Origin: Microbacterium sp. Bi121
GTDB taxonomy: Bacteria; Actinomycetota; Actinomycetes; Actinomycetales; Microbacteriaceae
Length of the DNA: 64,000 nucleotides
NCBI RefSeq assembly: GCF_918698005.1
Contig: NZ_CAKKLJ010000003.1
Location: 352,609 to 416,608 of the forward strand
Reading direction: 5' to 3'
Below are positions 24,823 to 34,759 of the stretch, piece by piece. The position numbers were made by a program, and so were the translations under genes. Under the pieces are notes generated by a model. The model saw only the letters and a program-made list of their open reading frames with translations. It was not told where the DNA came from and made no database searches. The number at the start of each line of letters is the position of its first letter. Position 1 is the stretch's first letter.

Positions 24823-25724
24823 TGCTGTACGCGCACACCACGCCCGCCGAGAAGCGGCGGCTGTTCCGGGAGCGGCTCGCGACCGGTGAGCTGCTGCGCT
24901 TCCCCGGCGCGTTCAATCCGCTGTCTGCGCGACTCATCGAGCAGAAGGGGTTCGAGGGTGTGTACATCTCGGGCGCCGTGCTGTCGGCCGATCTCGGCCT
25001 GCCCGACATCGGGCTGACGACGCTCACCGAGGTCGCCGGCCGCGGCCAGCAGATCGCGCGGATGACCGAGCTGCCGGCGATCATCGACGCCGACACCGGG
25101 TTCGGCGAGCCGATGAACGTTGCGCGCACGATCCAGACGCTCGAGGATGCCGGCCTCGCCGGCGCCCACATCGAGGACCAGATCAACCCGAAGCGGTGCG
25201 GTCACCTCGACGGCAAGGCCGTCGTCGATGCGGACACGGCGGTCAAGCGCATCCGCGCCGCCGTCGATGCGCGGCGCGACTCGAATTTTCTGATCATGGC
25301 CAGGACGGATATCGCGGCCGTGGACGGTCTCGAGGCGGCGAAGGATCGCGCGAAGGCGCTGGTGGATGCCGGAGCGGATGCGATCTTCCCCGAGGCGATG
25401 CGGTCGCTCGAGGAGTTCGCCGCGATCCGGGATGCCGTCGACGTGCCGATCCTGGCCAACATGACCGAGTTCGGTAAATCGGACCTGTTCTCGGTCGACC
25501 AGTTGCGGAATGTCGGCGTGAACATCGTCATCTGGCCGGTGTCTCTCTTGCGTCTGGCCATGGGCGCGGCCGGTCGGGGCCTCGATACCCTGTTGGAGGA
25601 AGGGCACCTGACCGGCAAGCTCGGCGAGATGCAGCACCGTGCCGACCTCTATGACCTGATCGACTACGAGTCGTACAACCACTTCGACTCCGGGGTCTTC
25701 AACTTCACCATCACGAAGGAGTGA
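24822..25724 (+). CDS. prpB: methylisocitrate lyase
   Basis: 300-aa lyase of the isocitrate lyase/PEP mutase superfamily; splits 2-methylisocitrate to pyruvate and succinate. The catalytic KRCGH is present in PKRCGHLDGK, with IDADTGFGE for metal and IEDQ before the loop. ATG 24822 overlaps the prpD stop (TGATG); an in-frame upstream extension lies inside prpD and is a shadow. The order prpD-prpB-prpC is usual in actinobacteria. Confidence 0.94.
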   Translation: MLYAHTTPAEKRRLFRERLATGELLRFPGAFNPLSARLIEQKGFEGVYISGAVLSADLGLPDIGLTTLTEVAGRGQQIARMTELPAIIDADTGFGEPMNVARTIQTLEDAGLAGAHIEDQINPKRCGHLDGKAVVDADTAVKRIRAAVDARRDSNFLIMARTDIAAVDGLEAAKDRAKALVDAGADAIFPEAMRSLEEFAAIRDAVDVPILANMTEFGKSDLFSVDQLRNVGVNIVIWPVSLLRLAMGAAGRGLDTLLEEGHLTGKLGEMQHRADLYDLIDYESYNHFDSGVFNFTITKE

Positions 25725-25726
25725 GC

Positions 25727-26911
25727 ATGACCGACATCAAGAAGGGCCTGGCCGGAGTCGTCGCGGACGAGACGGCGATCAGCAAGGTCAACCCTGAGAC
25801 GAACAGCCTGCTCTACCGCGGCTACCCGGTGCAGGAGCTCGCCGCGACCCAGTCGTTCGAGGCGGTCGCGTATCTGCTCTGGCATGGCGAGCTGCCCACG
25901 GCATCCGAACTGGCGGCCTTCCGCGCGAGCGAGCGCAAGCACCGAGCGCTCAGCCCTGCGGTCAAGGAGGCGATCGACCGCCTGCCGATCGACTCGCACC
26001 CGATGGACGAAGTGCGCACCGCGGTCAGCGTGATCGGCGCGATCGAGACGGCCGGCATCACGAACGTCCTGGATGCGGTCGGCACCGCTGAGGAGAATCT
26101 CGAGCGGAGCCTGCAGCTGTTCGCGGCTCTTCCCGCGATCGTGTCGTACGGGCAGCGGCGTCGTCGCGGCCTGGACGCGGTCGAGTCGCGCGATGACCTC
26201 GACTACGCGGCGAACTTCCTGTGGTTGACGTTCGGTGAAGAGCCGGATGCCGTCGTCGTCGACGCTTTCAACCGGTCGATGATCCTGTATGCGGAGCACT
26301 CCTTCAATGCGTCCACGTTCACGGCGCGGGTGATCACGTCGACACTGAGCGACCTGTACTCGGCTGTGGTCGGTGCGATCGGCGCGCTGAAGGGCCCCCT
26401 GCACGGGGGCGCCAATGAAGCCGTGATGCACATCTTCGATGAGATCGGGACGGCTTCTGAGGTTTCGGGATGGCTGGACACCGCGCTCGCCGAGAAGCGC
26501 AAGATCATGGGCTTCGGACACCGCGTCTACAAGCGCGGCGACTCGCGCGTGCCGACGATGAAGGCCGCGCTCGACACGCTCGTCGAGCACTACGACCGAC
26601 CGGATGTCGCCGAGCTCTACTCGACGCTCGAGGACGAGTTCGTCTCGCGGAAGGGCATCTACCCGAACCTGGATTACCCGTCGGGTCCGGCGTACAACCT
26701 CATCGGATACGACACGCTCACGTTCACGCCGCTGTTCATCGCGGCGCGCATCACCGGGTGGACCGCACACATTCTGGAGCAGCAGGCGTCGAACGCGCTG
26801 ATCCGCCCGCTGTCGGCATACAACGGACCGGATGAGCGGCACATTGACGAGTACGTGCCGGACACCGCTGCGATCGATGTGCAGGAGCGGCCGGAGGAGG
26901 CGGCGGGCTGA
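25727..26911 (+). CDS. prpC: 2-methylcitrate synthase
   Basis: 394-aa citrate synthase family enzyme that condenses propionyl-CoA with oxaloacetate. Signature stretches: LYRGYPVQELA near the N-terminus, LHGGANEAVM and MGFGHRVYKRGDSR with the catalytic histidines. ATG 25727 has AAGGAG 7 nt upstream; a GTG at 25721 overlapping the prpB stop is the alternative. It closes the prp operon and ends 8 bp before the convergent gene. Confidence 0.93.
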   Translation: MTDIKKGLAGVVADETAISKVNPETNSLLYRGYPVQELAATQSFEAVAYLLWHGELPTASELAAFRASERKHRALSPAVKEAIDRLPIDSHPMDEVRTAVSVIGAIETAGITNVLDAVGTAEENLERSLQLFAALPAIVSYGQRRRRGLDAVESRDDLDYAANFLWLTFGEEPDAVVVDAFNRSMILYAEHSFNASTFTARVITSTLSDLYSAVVGAIGALKGPLHGGANEAVMHIFDEIGTASEVSGWLDTALAEKRKIMGFGHRVYKRGDSRVPTMKAALDTLVEHYDRPDVAELYSTLEDEFVSRKGIYPNLDYPSGPAYNLIGYDTLTFTPLFIAARITGWTAHILEQQASNALIRPLSAYNGPDERHIDEYVPDTAAIDVQERPEEAAG

Positions 26912-26918
26912 GCCGGGG

Positions 26919-27506
26919 TCAGCGATTCAGCCACGGGCGCAGCATCCGTGTCACCCACGGCAGCACCCAGTACGTCATGATCGGCGTCAGCACGACGGTC
27001 GTGGCGAGCGCGCGCAGCCAGATCGGCAGCAGGTCCCACCCGGGGACAGGCGCGATCGCGTAATTGAACGCGAGGTTGACGGGGAAGAACCCGAGCCAGA
27101 TCGACACGGCCTGCTTCCAGCGCGGCGGTGTGTGCACCATCGCGACCGTCGTCGTGCCGCCGGTATCCGGGTTCGGGACCGTGATGGTTCCGGTGGTCGG
27201 CTCGTCGAACCAGCCCTCGATGCCGGTGCGGCGCTTGGTGCGCTCGCTGAGCACGAACCCTTCGCCCATCGACAGCCACCACTCGCGTTCGGGGGACCTC
27301 TCCCAGGTGACGAGGTCCTCTTCGGTGGCGAAGCGGTACAGCATGTGCCAGACGTGCGAGTCCTGGCCGGCCCGCACCCACCCTGAGCCGAGGAACCCGG
27401 GATAGCGGTTTGCGAGATTCACGCCGGTCTGCACCCAGGCGGTCGCCTCGGGCACGTGCTCGGGGTCGACCTCGCGGCGGATGGACACGGTGATGGGCTC
27501 GGACAA
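26919..27506 (-). CDS. antibiotic biosynthesis monooxygenase (ABM) domain membrane protein
   Basis: 195 aa. The first 100 residues form an ABM-like ferredoxin-fold domain (TVSIRREVDPEH... YRFATEEDLVTWERSPEREWW). Two hydrophobic segments follow at the C-terminus (WKQAVSIWLGFFPVNLAF and ALATTVVLTPIMTYWVL). TTG 27506 is taken as start because GAGGA stands 7 nt before it; longer frames begin in the antisense of the thiolase gene. ABM-membrane fusions of this kind are common but uncharacterised. Confidence 0.72.
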   Translation of the reverse strand: MSEPITVSIRREVDPEHVPEATAWVQTGVNLANRYPGFLGSGWVRAGQDSHVWHMLYRFATEEDLVTWERSPEREWWLSMGEGFVLSERTKRRTGIEGWFDEPTTGTITVPNPDTGGTTTVAMVHTPPRWKQAVSIWLGFFPVNLAFNYAIAPVPGWDLLPIWLRALATTVVLTPIMTYWVLPWVTRMLRPWLNR

Positions 27507-27625
27507 GGTGGGTCCTCGGGATGCTGCTCGGATGTGAGCGTGGGGAGTGGGCGGCGGATGGCCGCATACGAGTGTAAGCGAGCGGATACCGCGCCGCCTG
27601 CGGGTTTGCGGGGCAGACTGGGACC

Positions 27626-28804
27626 ATGAGCAATGAAGCCGTCGTCGTCGATGTCGTCCGCACCCCGGTAGGGCGCGGCAAGCCCGGCGGGGTGCTGTCG
27701 GAGGTGCATCCGGTCGATCTCGCTGCCGGAGTGCTGCAGCAGATCCTCGAGCGCAACGGGCTGGAATCGACGCAGGTCGACGACGTGCTGCTCGGATGCG
27801 TGAGCCAGATCGGCGAGCAGGCGATGAACATCGCACGGCAGGCGGCGCTGGCGGCCGGGTTCGACGAGACCGTCCCGGCGACGACCATCGACCGGCAGTG
27901 CGGTTCGAGTCAGCAGGCCGTGCACTTCGCCGCACAGGGCATCGCCGCCGGAGCCTATGACATCGTCATCGTCGGGGGAGTGGAGTCGATGAGCCGCGTG
28001 CCGCTCGGCTCATCGCTCGCCGGCGTCTCGCCGATGTCGCCGCGCATGCGCGCACGCTACCCGGACGGCCTCGTGAACCAGGGCGTGTCTGCCGAGCTCA
28101 TCGCCCAGAAGTGGAACCTCACCCGTGACGACCTCGACGCGTTCGCCGCCGAGTCGCACCGGCGTGCAGCGCAAGCGTGGGAGGGCGGATTCTTCGACCG
28201 GACGATCGTCCCCGTGCCCGAGGCGCCGGAGGCGCGGGGCGACGAGACCGTGCGCGCCGGAACCACCGTCGACAAGCTCGCCGGGCTCCCGGCATCCTTC
28301 CGCACCGACGCGCTCGCGGCCCGCTTCCCGGAGCTGGACTGGCGCATCACGCCGGGCAACTCCTCGCCGCTGACCGACGGTGCCTCCGCCGCCCTGCTGA
28401 TGAGCGCCGAGCGCGCCGAAGCATTGGGGCTGACTCCGCGTGCGCGTTTCCGCGCGTTCGACGTGGTCGGCGATAATCCGATGTTCATGCTGACGGGGCC
28501 GATTCCGGCATCCCACCGGGTGCTCGAGCGGGCAGGACTCGGCATCGATGACCTCGACGCGTATGAAGTGAACGAGGCATTCGCCTCGGTACCGCTGGCG
28601 TGGGCCGCGGAACTCGACGCCGACCCCGCCAGGCTCAATCCGCGGGGCGGCGCGATCGCGCTCGGGCATGCGCTCGGCTCATCGGGCACGCGGCTGCTCG
28701 GCACGCTGCTCGACCACCTCCACGCGACGGGTGGCCGCTACGGCCTGCAGACGATGTGCGAGGGCGGCGGTATGGCCAACGCGCTGATCGTCGAGACGCT
28801 CTGA
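27626..28804 (+). CDS. thiolase (acetyl-CoA acetyltransferase family)
   Basis: 392-aa thiolase. Nucleophile Cys92 in IDRQCGSSQQA, catalytic His in RGGAIALGHALGSSG and the second Cys in QTMCEGGGMANA. It cleaves 3-ketoacyl-CoA with CoA or runs the reverse condensation. ATG 27626 stands 6 nt after CAGACT, so the message may be leaderless. It is a single gene; a beta-oxidation role is likely, and chain length is unknown. Confidence 0.92.
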   Translation: MSNEAVVVDVVRTPVGRGKPGGVLSEVHPVDLAAGVLQQILERNGLESTQVDDVLLGCVSQIGEQAMNIARQAALAAGFDETVPATTIDRQCGSSQQAVHFAAQGIAAGAYDIVIVGGVESMSRVPLGSSLAGVSPMSPRMRARYPDGLVNQGVSAELIAQKWNLTRDDLDAFAAESHRRAAQAWEGGFFDRTIVPVPEAPEARGDETVRAGTTVDKLAGLPASFRTDALAARFPELDWRITPGNSSPLTDGASAALLMSAERAEALGLTPRARFRAFDVVGDNPMFMLTGPIPASHRVLERAGLGIDDLDAYEVNEAFASVPLAWAAELDADPARLNPRGGAIALGHALGSSGTRLLGTLLDHLHATGGRYGLQTMCEGGGMANALIVETL

Positions 28805-28937
28805 CTCCTGATCTGCCCAATGGGGGGATCGTCGGCGCCAAGATGGGGCATAACCCCGATTGCAGCCGCCGCACCGCGGAGGAGAATCCCGGATGAGTCG
28901 TCGCTGAGGACGGCTCACACCGAGATCGGAGTTAGGT

Positions 28938-30032
28938 ATGCGCAGCATTCGAATGGTTCTCGCCGCGGCGGCTGCCGTGGCATTGGGCCTCGGACTCCCC
29001 GCGACCGCGACGGCCGCATCCGACCCGCCAGTCCCGCAGGAGTGGTCCACGCAGCTTGGCGCGCCCTTCAGCATCGCCCTCGACGGCACGCGCGTGTACA
29101 TCGCCGATGGAGCGACGGGGACGATCGGCCAGTTGCAGCCCGACGGACAGGTCGCTCCGCTCGTCGAAGGCATCCCGGGTCTAACGGGCCTCGCGATCCG
29201 CGGCGCATCGATGGCCTGGGGATCGTCGATCGAGGACGGATCCACCGAACCTCCGGTGATTCTGCAGAGCGGGCTCAACATCCGCGGCCCGAAGGGGGCG
29301 ACCGTCTACGCCGATCTGCACGCGTACGAGGTCGCGAACAACCCTGATGGGGCCAACACCTACGGCATCATCGACCCGAGCCAGTGCGTCATCGACGCCG
29401 CCGGCGAGATGCCGCTGAGCTACCCGGGCCTGATCGATGCGCACGCCTACAACGTCGCGTCGTGGAAGGGCGATTGGCTGGTCGCCGATGCAGGTGCCAA
29501 CGCCGTGATGAGGGTGACCGACTCCGGGCAGATCAGCACGCTGGCGGTGCTGCCGCCCGTGCCGGTGACGCTCACCGCCGAGACCGCCGGGATGCTCGGC
29601 CTGCCCGCGTGTGCGGCGGGTGACACCTACTATGTCGAACCGGTGCCAACAGGCGTCGCCGTCGGCAGTGGCAACACGATCTACGTCACCACCCTGCCGG
29701 GCTTCCCTGGGGAGAGCGCCTCGCAAGGGGCGCTGTGGGAGGTCGACGCCAGAAGTGGCTCTGTCACGCAGCTCGTGTCCGGACTGTCCGGTCCGACGAG
29801 CGCAGCGGTCAAAGGCAAGGACGTCTATGTCGCTGAACTGTTCGGCGCAGGGGTGACCAAAGTCACCGCCGGTACCCCGTCGACGTACGCCGCCCTCAGC
29901 GGGGCACTCTCTGTGGCGGTCACATCCAACGGCACAGTGTGGGCGGCGACGGCGGATCTCTCCGGCGGTCCTGGCACGATCGTCAGCATCGCGAAGGGCA
30001 AGGTGCACGTGAACGGAAACATCGTCCGCTGA
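28938..30032 (+). CDS. secreted ScyD/ScyE family beta-propeller protein
   Basis: 364 aa with a Sec signal peptide (positively charged start, Ala/Leu-rich core, cleavage near ATA-A at about residue 26). The rest shows repeated propeller-like strands (VYIADGATGTIGQL, WLVADAGANAVMRV, VYVAELFGAGVTKV). ScyD/ScyE are named after cyanobacterial scytonemin genes, but actinobacterial members have no known role. It stands alone and is followed by a perfect intrinsic terminator. Confidence 0.82.
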   Translation: MRSIRMVLAAAAAVALGLGLPATATAASDPPVPQEWSTQLGAPFSIALDGTRVYIADGATGTIGQLQPDGQVAPLVEGIPGLTGLAIRGASMAWGSSIEDGSTEPPVILQSGLNIRGPKGATVYADLHAYEVANNPDGANTYGIIDPSQCVIDAAGEMPLSYPGLIDAHAYNVASWKGDWLVADAGANAVMRVTDSGQISTLAVLPPVPVTLTAETAGMLGLPACAAGDTYYVEPVPTGVAVGSGNTIYVTTLPGFPGESASQGALWEVDARSGSVTQLVSGLSGPTSAAVKGKDVYVAELFGAGVTKVTAGTPSTYAALSGALSVAVTSNGTVWAATADLSGGPGTIVSIAKGKVHVNGNIVR

Positions 30033-30053
30033 CACGGCATCGCAGAAAGGCAA

Positions 30054-30087
30054 GACCCCCGCCGACCCGATTCGGCGGGGGTCTTTT
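30054..30087 (+). terminator. intrinsic terminator
   Basis: Perfect 12-bp GC-rich stem (GACCCCCGCCGA with TCGGCGGGGGTC), 6-nt loop, then TTTT. It ends the ScyD-like gene and is the only terminator in the window with a clear T-run. Confidence 0.92.
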
Positions 30088-30266
30088 CGGGAGCTGAGCT
30101 CACCGTGCGCGGAAAGCTTCTGACTACCCGATCCGGTCTGAGTCGCTCCGCGCAAGAGCAGTTCTACGTGCCGAAAGTGTCTCATCGGTGAACGCGCCGG
30201 GAACACCAGGACCGAGTGCGTTTCGAAGGATACAAGGACGCCCTAGTAAATCCCCGGGATGCCGAG

Positions 30267-30297
30267 TAATCTGGACATCACGCCAAAGAAGGCGTGA
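30267..30297 (+). promoter_or_regulatory. valine operon -10 box and 5' hairpin/operator
   Basis: TAATCT (30267-30272) is a good -10 box. About 6 nt later comes the dyad TCACGCC-N6-GGCGTGA (30278-30297), directly before the GAAGGGA ribosome site of mmsA. It could be a 5' mRNA hairpin or an operator. No clear -35 is visible. Confidence 0.5.
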
Positions 30298-30311
30298 AGG
30301 GACAGTGCACA

Positions 30312-31814
30312 ATGACTCGTACAATCCCGCATCTCATAGGCGGATCGCTCATCACGCCGGATGCCGGACGCTTCAGTGACGTTTTCGATCCGAGCACCGG
30401 TGCCGTGCAGGCGCGGGTGCCGCTGGCTTCGGCCGATGAGGTTTGTCGCGTGATCGAGAACGCCGAGGCCGCGCAGCCCGCATGGGCTGCCACCAATGCC
30501 CAGAAGCGCGCTCGGGTCCTGATGCGCTTCGTCGATCTCGTGAATCGTGACATGAACGCGCTTGCCGAGCTCCTCTCCAGTGAGCACGGCAAGACCCTCG
30601 ACGACGCCAAGGGTGATATCCAGCGCGGTCTCGAGGTCATCGAGGTCTGCATCGGTGCACCGCACCTGCTCAAGGGCGAGTACTCCACGCAGGCGGGCAC
30701 CGGCATCGACGTGTACTCGATGCGTCAGCCGCTCGGCGTGGTCGCCGGCATCACGCCGTTCAACTTCCCTGCCATGATCCCGCTGTGGAAGGCGGGGCCG
30801 GCGCTCGCCGCCGGCAACGCCTTCATCCTCAAGCCCAGTGAGCGCGACCCCTCGGTACCGGTTCGTCTGGCCGAGCTGTTCCTGGAAGCGGGTCTGCCCG
30901 AGGGAATCCTCAACGTCATCCACGGCGATAAGGAAGCCGTCGACACGCTGCTCGCCGACGACCGCGTCAAGGCGGTCGGCTTCGTCGGATCCACCCCGAT
31001 CGCGCAGTACATCTATGAGACCGCAGCCGCGCACGGCAAGCGCGCGCAGTGCTTCGGCGGCGCGAAGAACCACATGATCGTGATGCCCGACGCCGACCTC
31101 GACCAGGCGGTCGACGCTCTCATCGGCTCCGGCTACGGCTCGGCGGGCGAGCGTTGCATGGCGATCTCGGTCGCGGTCCCCGTCGGCAAGGAGACCGCCG
31201 ACGCCCTCGCCGCCAAGCTCACCGAGCGGGTCGCGCAACTCAAGATCGGACCCTCGCTCTCCCAGGGCGTCGACTACGGGCCGCTCGTCAGCCGCGCCGC
31301 GGTCGAGCGCGTCGAGGACTACATCCAGCAGGGCGTGGATGCCGGAGCGACACTGCTCGCCGACGGCCGAGGCTTCTCCGTCGACGGGCATGAGGAGGGC
31401 TTCTACCTCGGCCCGACGCTGTTCGACAACGTGACGACGGACATGTCGATCTACCGCGAGGAGATCTTCGGACCGGTGCTCGTGATCGCGCGGGCGAACG
31501 ACTACGAAGAGGCGCTGGCGATGGCCTCCGACCACGAATTCGGGAACGGCGTCGCGATCTTCACCCGCGACGGCGACGCAGCCCGCGACTTCACCGCACG
31601 CGTGAACGTGGGCATGGTCGGCGTCAACGTGCCGATCCCCGTCCCGATCGCGTACTTCACGTTCGGCGGCTGGAAGAAGTCCGGCTTCGGAGACCTCAAC
31701 CAGCACGGCGCCGACGCCTTCCGCTTCTACACGAAGACCAAGACGGTGACGAGCCGCTGGCTGTCTCATGACACCCGTGACGGCGCCAGCTTCGTCATCC
31801 CGACCATGCACTGA
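30312..31814 (+). CDS. mmsA: CoA-acylating methylmalonate-semialdehyde dehydrogenase
   Basis: 500-aa aldehyde dehydrogenase that turns (methyl)malonate semialdehyde into propionyl-/acetyl-CoA in valine degradation. Nucleophile Cys282 is in GSAGERCMAIS; CFGGAKNHMIVMPDADLD and GITPFNFPAMIPLW are typical of MmsA. ATG 30312 has GAAGGGA at a 9-nt distance; an in-frame GTG at 30294 lies inside the hairpin region. First gene of a four-gene operon for valine/isobutyrate; the propionyl-CoA it yields can enter the prp route at 23-27 kb. Confidence 0.94.
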   Translation: MTRTIPHLIGGSLITPDAGRFSDVFDPSTGAVQARVPLASADEVCRVIENAEAAQPAWAATNAQKRARVLMRFVDLVNRDMNALAELLSSEHGKTLDDAKGDIQRGLEVIEVCIGAPHLLKGEYSTQAGTGIDVYSMRQPLGVVAGITPFNFPAMIPLWKAGPALAAGNAFILKPSERDPSVPVRLAELFLEAGLPEGILNVIHGDKEAVDTLLADDRVKAVGFVGSTPIAQYIYETAAAHGKRAQCFGGAKNHMIVMPDADLDQAVDALIGSGYGSAGERCMAISVAVPVGKETADALAAKLTERVAQLKIGPSLSQGVDYGPLVSRAAVERVEDYIQQGVDAGATLLADGRGFSVDGHEEGFYLGPTLFDNVTTDMSIYREEIFGPVLVIARANDYEEALAMASDHEFGNGVAIFTRDGDAARDFTARVNVGMVGVNVPIPVPIAYFTFGGWKKSGFGDLNQHGADAFRFYTKTKTVTSRWLSHDTRDGASFVIPTMH

Positions 31815-31831
31815 GCCCACAAGGAACGCAC

Positions 31832-33037
31832 ATGACGATGATCACCACCACCGCCGAAGAGCGCGAGGCCATCCTCGGCGCCGTGCGCGAATACGCCGAG
31901 ACGGAGTTGGCCCCGTTCTCGGGCGAGCGCGATGAGAAGCACCTGTTCCCGAGGGAGTCGCTGCACCGCGGCGGCGAACTGGGGCTGGGCGGCATCTACG
32001 TCCGCGAGGAGTCCGGCGGCACCGGCCTCTCCCGGGTCGACACCGTCGCGATCTTCGAGGAGCTCGCGAAGGGCGACCCCGCCATCGCGTCGTACATCTC
32101 CATCCACAACATGGTCGCCTGGATGATCGACACCTACGGCGACGAGTCCCAGCGCGGCCGCTGGCTGCCCGAACTCACCGGGATGTCAGGGTTCGGCAGC
32201 TACTGCCTCACCGAGCCGGGTGCAGGATCGGACGCCGCAGCCATCGCGACCAGCGCGGTCCGCGAGGGCGACGAGTTCGTCCTCACCGGTGTCAAGCAGT
32301 TCATCTCCGGCGCCGGCGAAGCGGCGGTCTACGTCGTCATGGCTCGCACCGGCGACTCTGCAAGCGGCGCTCGCGGCATCAGCGCATTCCTCGTCCCCGG
32401 CGATGCCGACGGGCTGAGCTTCGGTGCGCTGGAGAAGAAGATGGGCTGGCACGCGCAGCCCACGCGCCAGGTGATCTTCGACGGCGTCCGTGTTCCGGCA
32501 TCCGCCATGCTCGGCGACGAGGGAACCGGATTCGCGATCGCGATGTCGGCTCTCAACGGCGGCCGGCTCAACATCGCCGCCTGCTCGCTCGGCGGCGCGC
32601 AATGGGCGCTCGACCGCGCCGTGCAGTATGTGCACGAGCGAGTCGCATTCGGTGAGCCGCTCGCCGAGAAGCAGTCGATCCTGTTCGCCGTCGCCGACAT
32701 GCGCACCGAACTGCAGGCCGCGCGGCTGATGGTCAGGAACGGCGCACAGGCTGTGGACGAGAAGGCTCCGGATGCCACGATGCGCTGCGCCATGGCCAAG
32801 CGCTTCGCGACGGATGCCGGATTCGACGTCGCCAACCGTGCTCTACAGCTGCACGGCGGGTACGGCTACCTTCAGGACTACGGAATCGAGAAGGTCGTTC
32901 GCGACCTGCGCGTCCACCAGATCCTGGAGGGGACCAACGAGATCATGCGACTCATCGTGGGCCGCGAGATGCTCCGCCCCGCAGGCTCCGCATCCATGCG
33001 CAGCACGGCGAGCGAACCGGTGAGGAGCGCATCATGA
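31832..33037 (+). CDS. acyl-CoA dehydrogenase (probably isobutyryl-CoA)
   Basis: 401-aa FAD enzyme of the acyl-CoA dehydrogenase family. FAD/substrate stretches: YCLTEPGAGSDAAA, FISGAGEA, and C-terminal RALQLHGGYGYLQDYGIEKVVRDLR and QILEGTNEIMRLIVGR, with the usual Glu before the GG. The position between mmsA and mmsB points to isobutyryl-CoA as substrate (inferred). ATGA overlap with mmsB at 33034-33037. Confidence 0.9.
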   Translation: MTMITTTAEEREAILGAVREYAETELAPFSGERDEKHLFPRESLHRGGELGLGGIYVREESGGTGLSRVDTVAIFEELAKGDPAIASYISIHNMVAWMIDTYGDESQRGRWLPELTGMSGFGSYCLTEPGAGSDAAAIATSAVREGDEFVLTGVKQFISGAGEAAVYVVMARTGDSASGARGISAFLVPGDADGLSFGALEKKMGWHAQPTRQVIFDGVRVPASAMLGDEGTGFAIAMSALNGGRLNIAACSLGGAQWALDRAVQYVHERVAFGEPLAEKQSILFAVADMRTELQAARLMVRNGAQAVDEKAPDATMRCAMAKRFATDAGFDVANRALQLHGGYGYLQDYGIEKVVRDLRVHQILEGTNEIMRLIVGREMLRPAGSASMRSTASEPVRSAS

Positions 33038-33921
33038 CCCGTATCGCCTTCCTGGGCCTCGGACACATGGGGCTGCCGATGGCCCTGAACCTGGTCAAGG
33101 CGGGTCACGATGTCGTCGCCTTCGACGTGATGGATGCTGCACGCCAGGCGGCCGTGGATGCCGGGCTCACGGTGGCGGAGTCGGGGGTGGACGCCGTTGC
33201 CGGCGCCGAGGTCGTGATCACGATGTTCCCCGCCGGCAAGCACGTGCTCGACGCCTACCAGGGTGGGCTGCTCGACGCAGCCGCCCCTGGCACGCTGTTC
33301 ATCGAGTCGTCGACGATCGCCGTCGACGAGGCACGCGCTGCGCACGAACTCGCTCTTGCAGCGGGGCATCGCAACGTGGATGCCCCGGTCTCGGGTGGCG
33401 TGGTCGGAGCCGAGAACGGCACGCTCGCGTTCATGGTCGGCGGGTCCGATGAGGACTTCGAGGCGGCCCGCCCCCTGCTCGAGGCGATGGGCAAGCGGAT
33501 CGTGCACTGCGGCGGGCCAGGCCTCGGCCAGGCGGCGAAGGTGTGCAACAACATGATCCTCGCGGTATCGCAGATCGTCGTGGGTGAGGCGTTCGTGCTG
33601 GGCGAGCGCCTCGGCCTCGCACACGAAGCCCTGTACGACGTGGTGTCGCAGGCGTCGGGGCAGTGCTGGGCGCTGTCGACCAACTGCCCTGTACCCGGAC
33701 CGGTTCCGACGAGTCCGGCGAACCGCGACTACCAGCCGGGGTTCGCCGGAGCGCTCATGGCGAAGGACCTCGGGCTCGCGCTGAAGGCGATCGAGCAGAC
33801 CGACACCGACGCGAAGATGGGCCGACTGGCGCAGGAGCTGTACGCGGCCTTCGCCTCCGGCGACGGCGCCGGTCGCGACTTCTCCGGCATCATCACCGAC
33901 ATCCGCGACGGCCGCGTCTGA
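33034..33921 (+). CDS. mmsB: 3-hydroxyisobutyrate dehydrogenase
   Basis: 295-aa NAD-dependent beta-hydroxyacid dehydrogenase. N-terminal [12 protein letters not shown], substrate motif [22 protein letters not shown] and catalytic Lys in [11 protein letters not shown]. Converts 3-hydroxyisobutyrate to methylmalonate semialdehyde, the substrate of MmsA. Start overlaps the dehydrogenase stop (ATGA), showing translational coupling. Confidence 0.94.
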   Translation: MTRIAFLGLGHMGLPMALNLVKAGHDVVAFDVMDAARQAAVDAGLTVAESGVDAVAGAEVVITMFPAGKHVLDAYQGGLLDAAAPGTLFIESSTIAVDEARAAHELALAAGHRNVDAPVSGGVVGAENGTLAFMVGGSDEDFEAARPLLEAMGKRIVHCGGPGLGQAAKVCNNMILAVSQIVVGEAFVLGERLGLAHEALYDVVSQASGQCWALSTNCPVPGPVPTSPANRDYQPGFAGALMAKDLGLALKAIEQTDTDAKMGRLAQELYAAFASGDGAGRDFSGIITDIRDGRV

Positions 33922-33967
33922 CCGGCATCCGGCAGACTTGAGCACGACCCCGACGGAGAGGAATCCG

Positions 33968-34744
33968 ATGACCGAGTATGAGACGATCCTTGTCGAGCAA
34001 CGCGGACGCGTGGGCTGGATCATCCTGAACCGCCCGCACGCGCTGAACGCCCTGAACGGGCAGATCGCCGACGAGGTCACGGCTGCGGCCACCGCTTTCG
34101 ACCGCGATGAGGGCGTCGGTGCGATCGTCGTGACCGGTTCCGAGAAGGCGTTCGCCGCCGGCGCCGACATCAAGGAGATGGAGGGGATGACGGCATCCGA
34201 CATGCTCTCCACCGATCACTTCGGTGCGTGGACCGAATTCGCCGCAGTCCGCACTCCCGTCATCGCCGCTGTGAGCGGCTTCGCACTCGGCGGCGGATGC
34301 GAGCTCGCGATGATGTGCGACATCATCCTCGCCGCCGACACCGCGAAGTTCGGTCAGCCCGAGATCAACCTCGGGGTGATCCCCGGAATGGGCGGCACGC
34401 AGCGCCTCATCCGGGCTGTCGGGTACTACAAGGCGGCGGAGCTCGTCCTGTCGGGGCGTCTGATGGGCGCCGAGGAGGCGGAGCGTGCCGGTCTCGTGTC
34501 GCGGGTGGTGGCGGCATCCGATCTGCTGGATGAGGCGACGAAGCTCGCCGAGACCATCGCGTCGAAGAGCCTGCCATCGGTCTACGCCGCGAAGGCAGCT
34601 CTGGATGCCGCGATGGAGACGACCCTCGCCGAGGGCCTCGCACACGAGAAGCAGGCCTTCGCCGCCCTGTTCGATACCGAGGATCAGAAGGAGGGGATGT
34701 CCGCCTTCCGCGAGAAGCGGTCCCCGAACTTCACGAACCGGTAG
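33968..34744 (+). CDS. enoyl-CoA hydratase (methacrylyl-CoA step)
   Basis: 258-aa crotonase-fold enzyme. Oxyanion-hole motifs are [11 protein letters not shown] and the [15 protein letters not shown] region; [17 protein letters not shown] has the catalytic glutamates. ATG 33968 follows GAGAGGAATCC; a start at 33938 would precede that site. In the mms operon it should hydrate methacrylyl-CoA. A separate 3-hydroxyisobutyryl-CoA hydrolase gene is not present here. Confidence 0.9.
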   Translation: MTEYETILVEQRGRVGWIILNRPHALNALNGQIADEVTAAATAFDRDEGVGAIVVTGSEKAFAAGADIKEMEGMTASDMLSTDHFGAWTEFAAVRTPVIAAVSGFALGGGCELAMMCDIILAADTAKFGQPEINLGVIPGMGGTQRLIRAVGYYKAAELVLSGRLMGAEEAERAGLVSRVVAASDLLDEATKLAETIASKSLPSVYAAKAALDAAMETTLAEGLAHEKQAFAALFDTEDQKEGMSAFREKRSPNFTNR

Positions 34745-34759
34745 GCGGCTCGGCCCACT

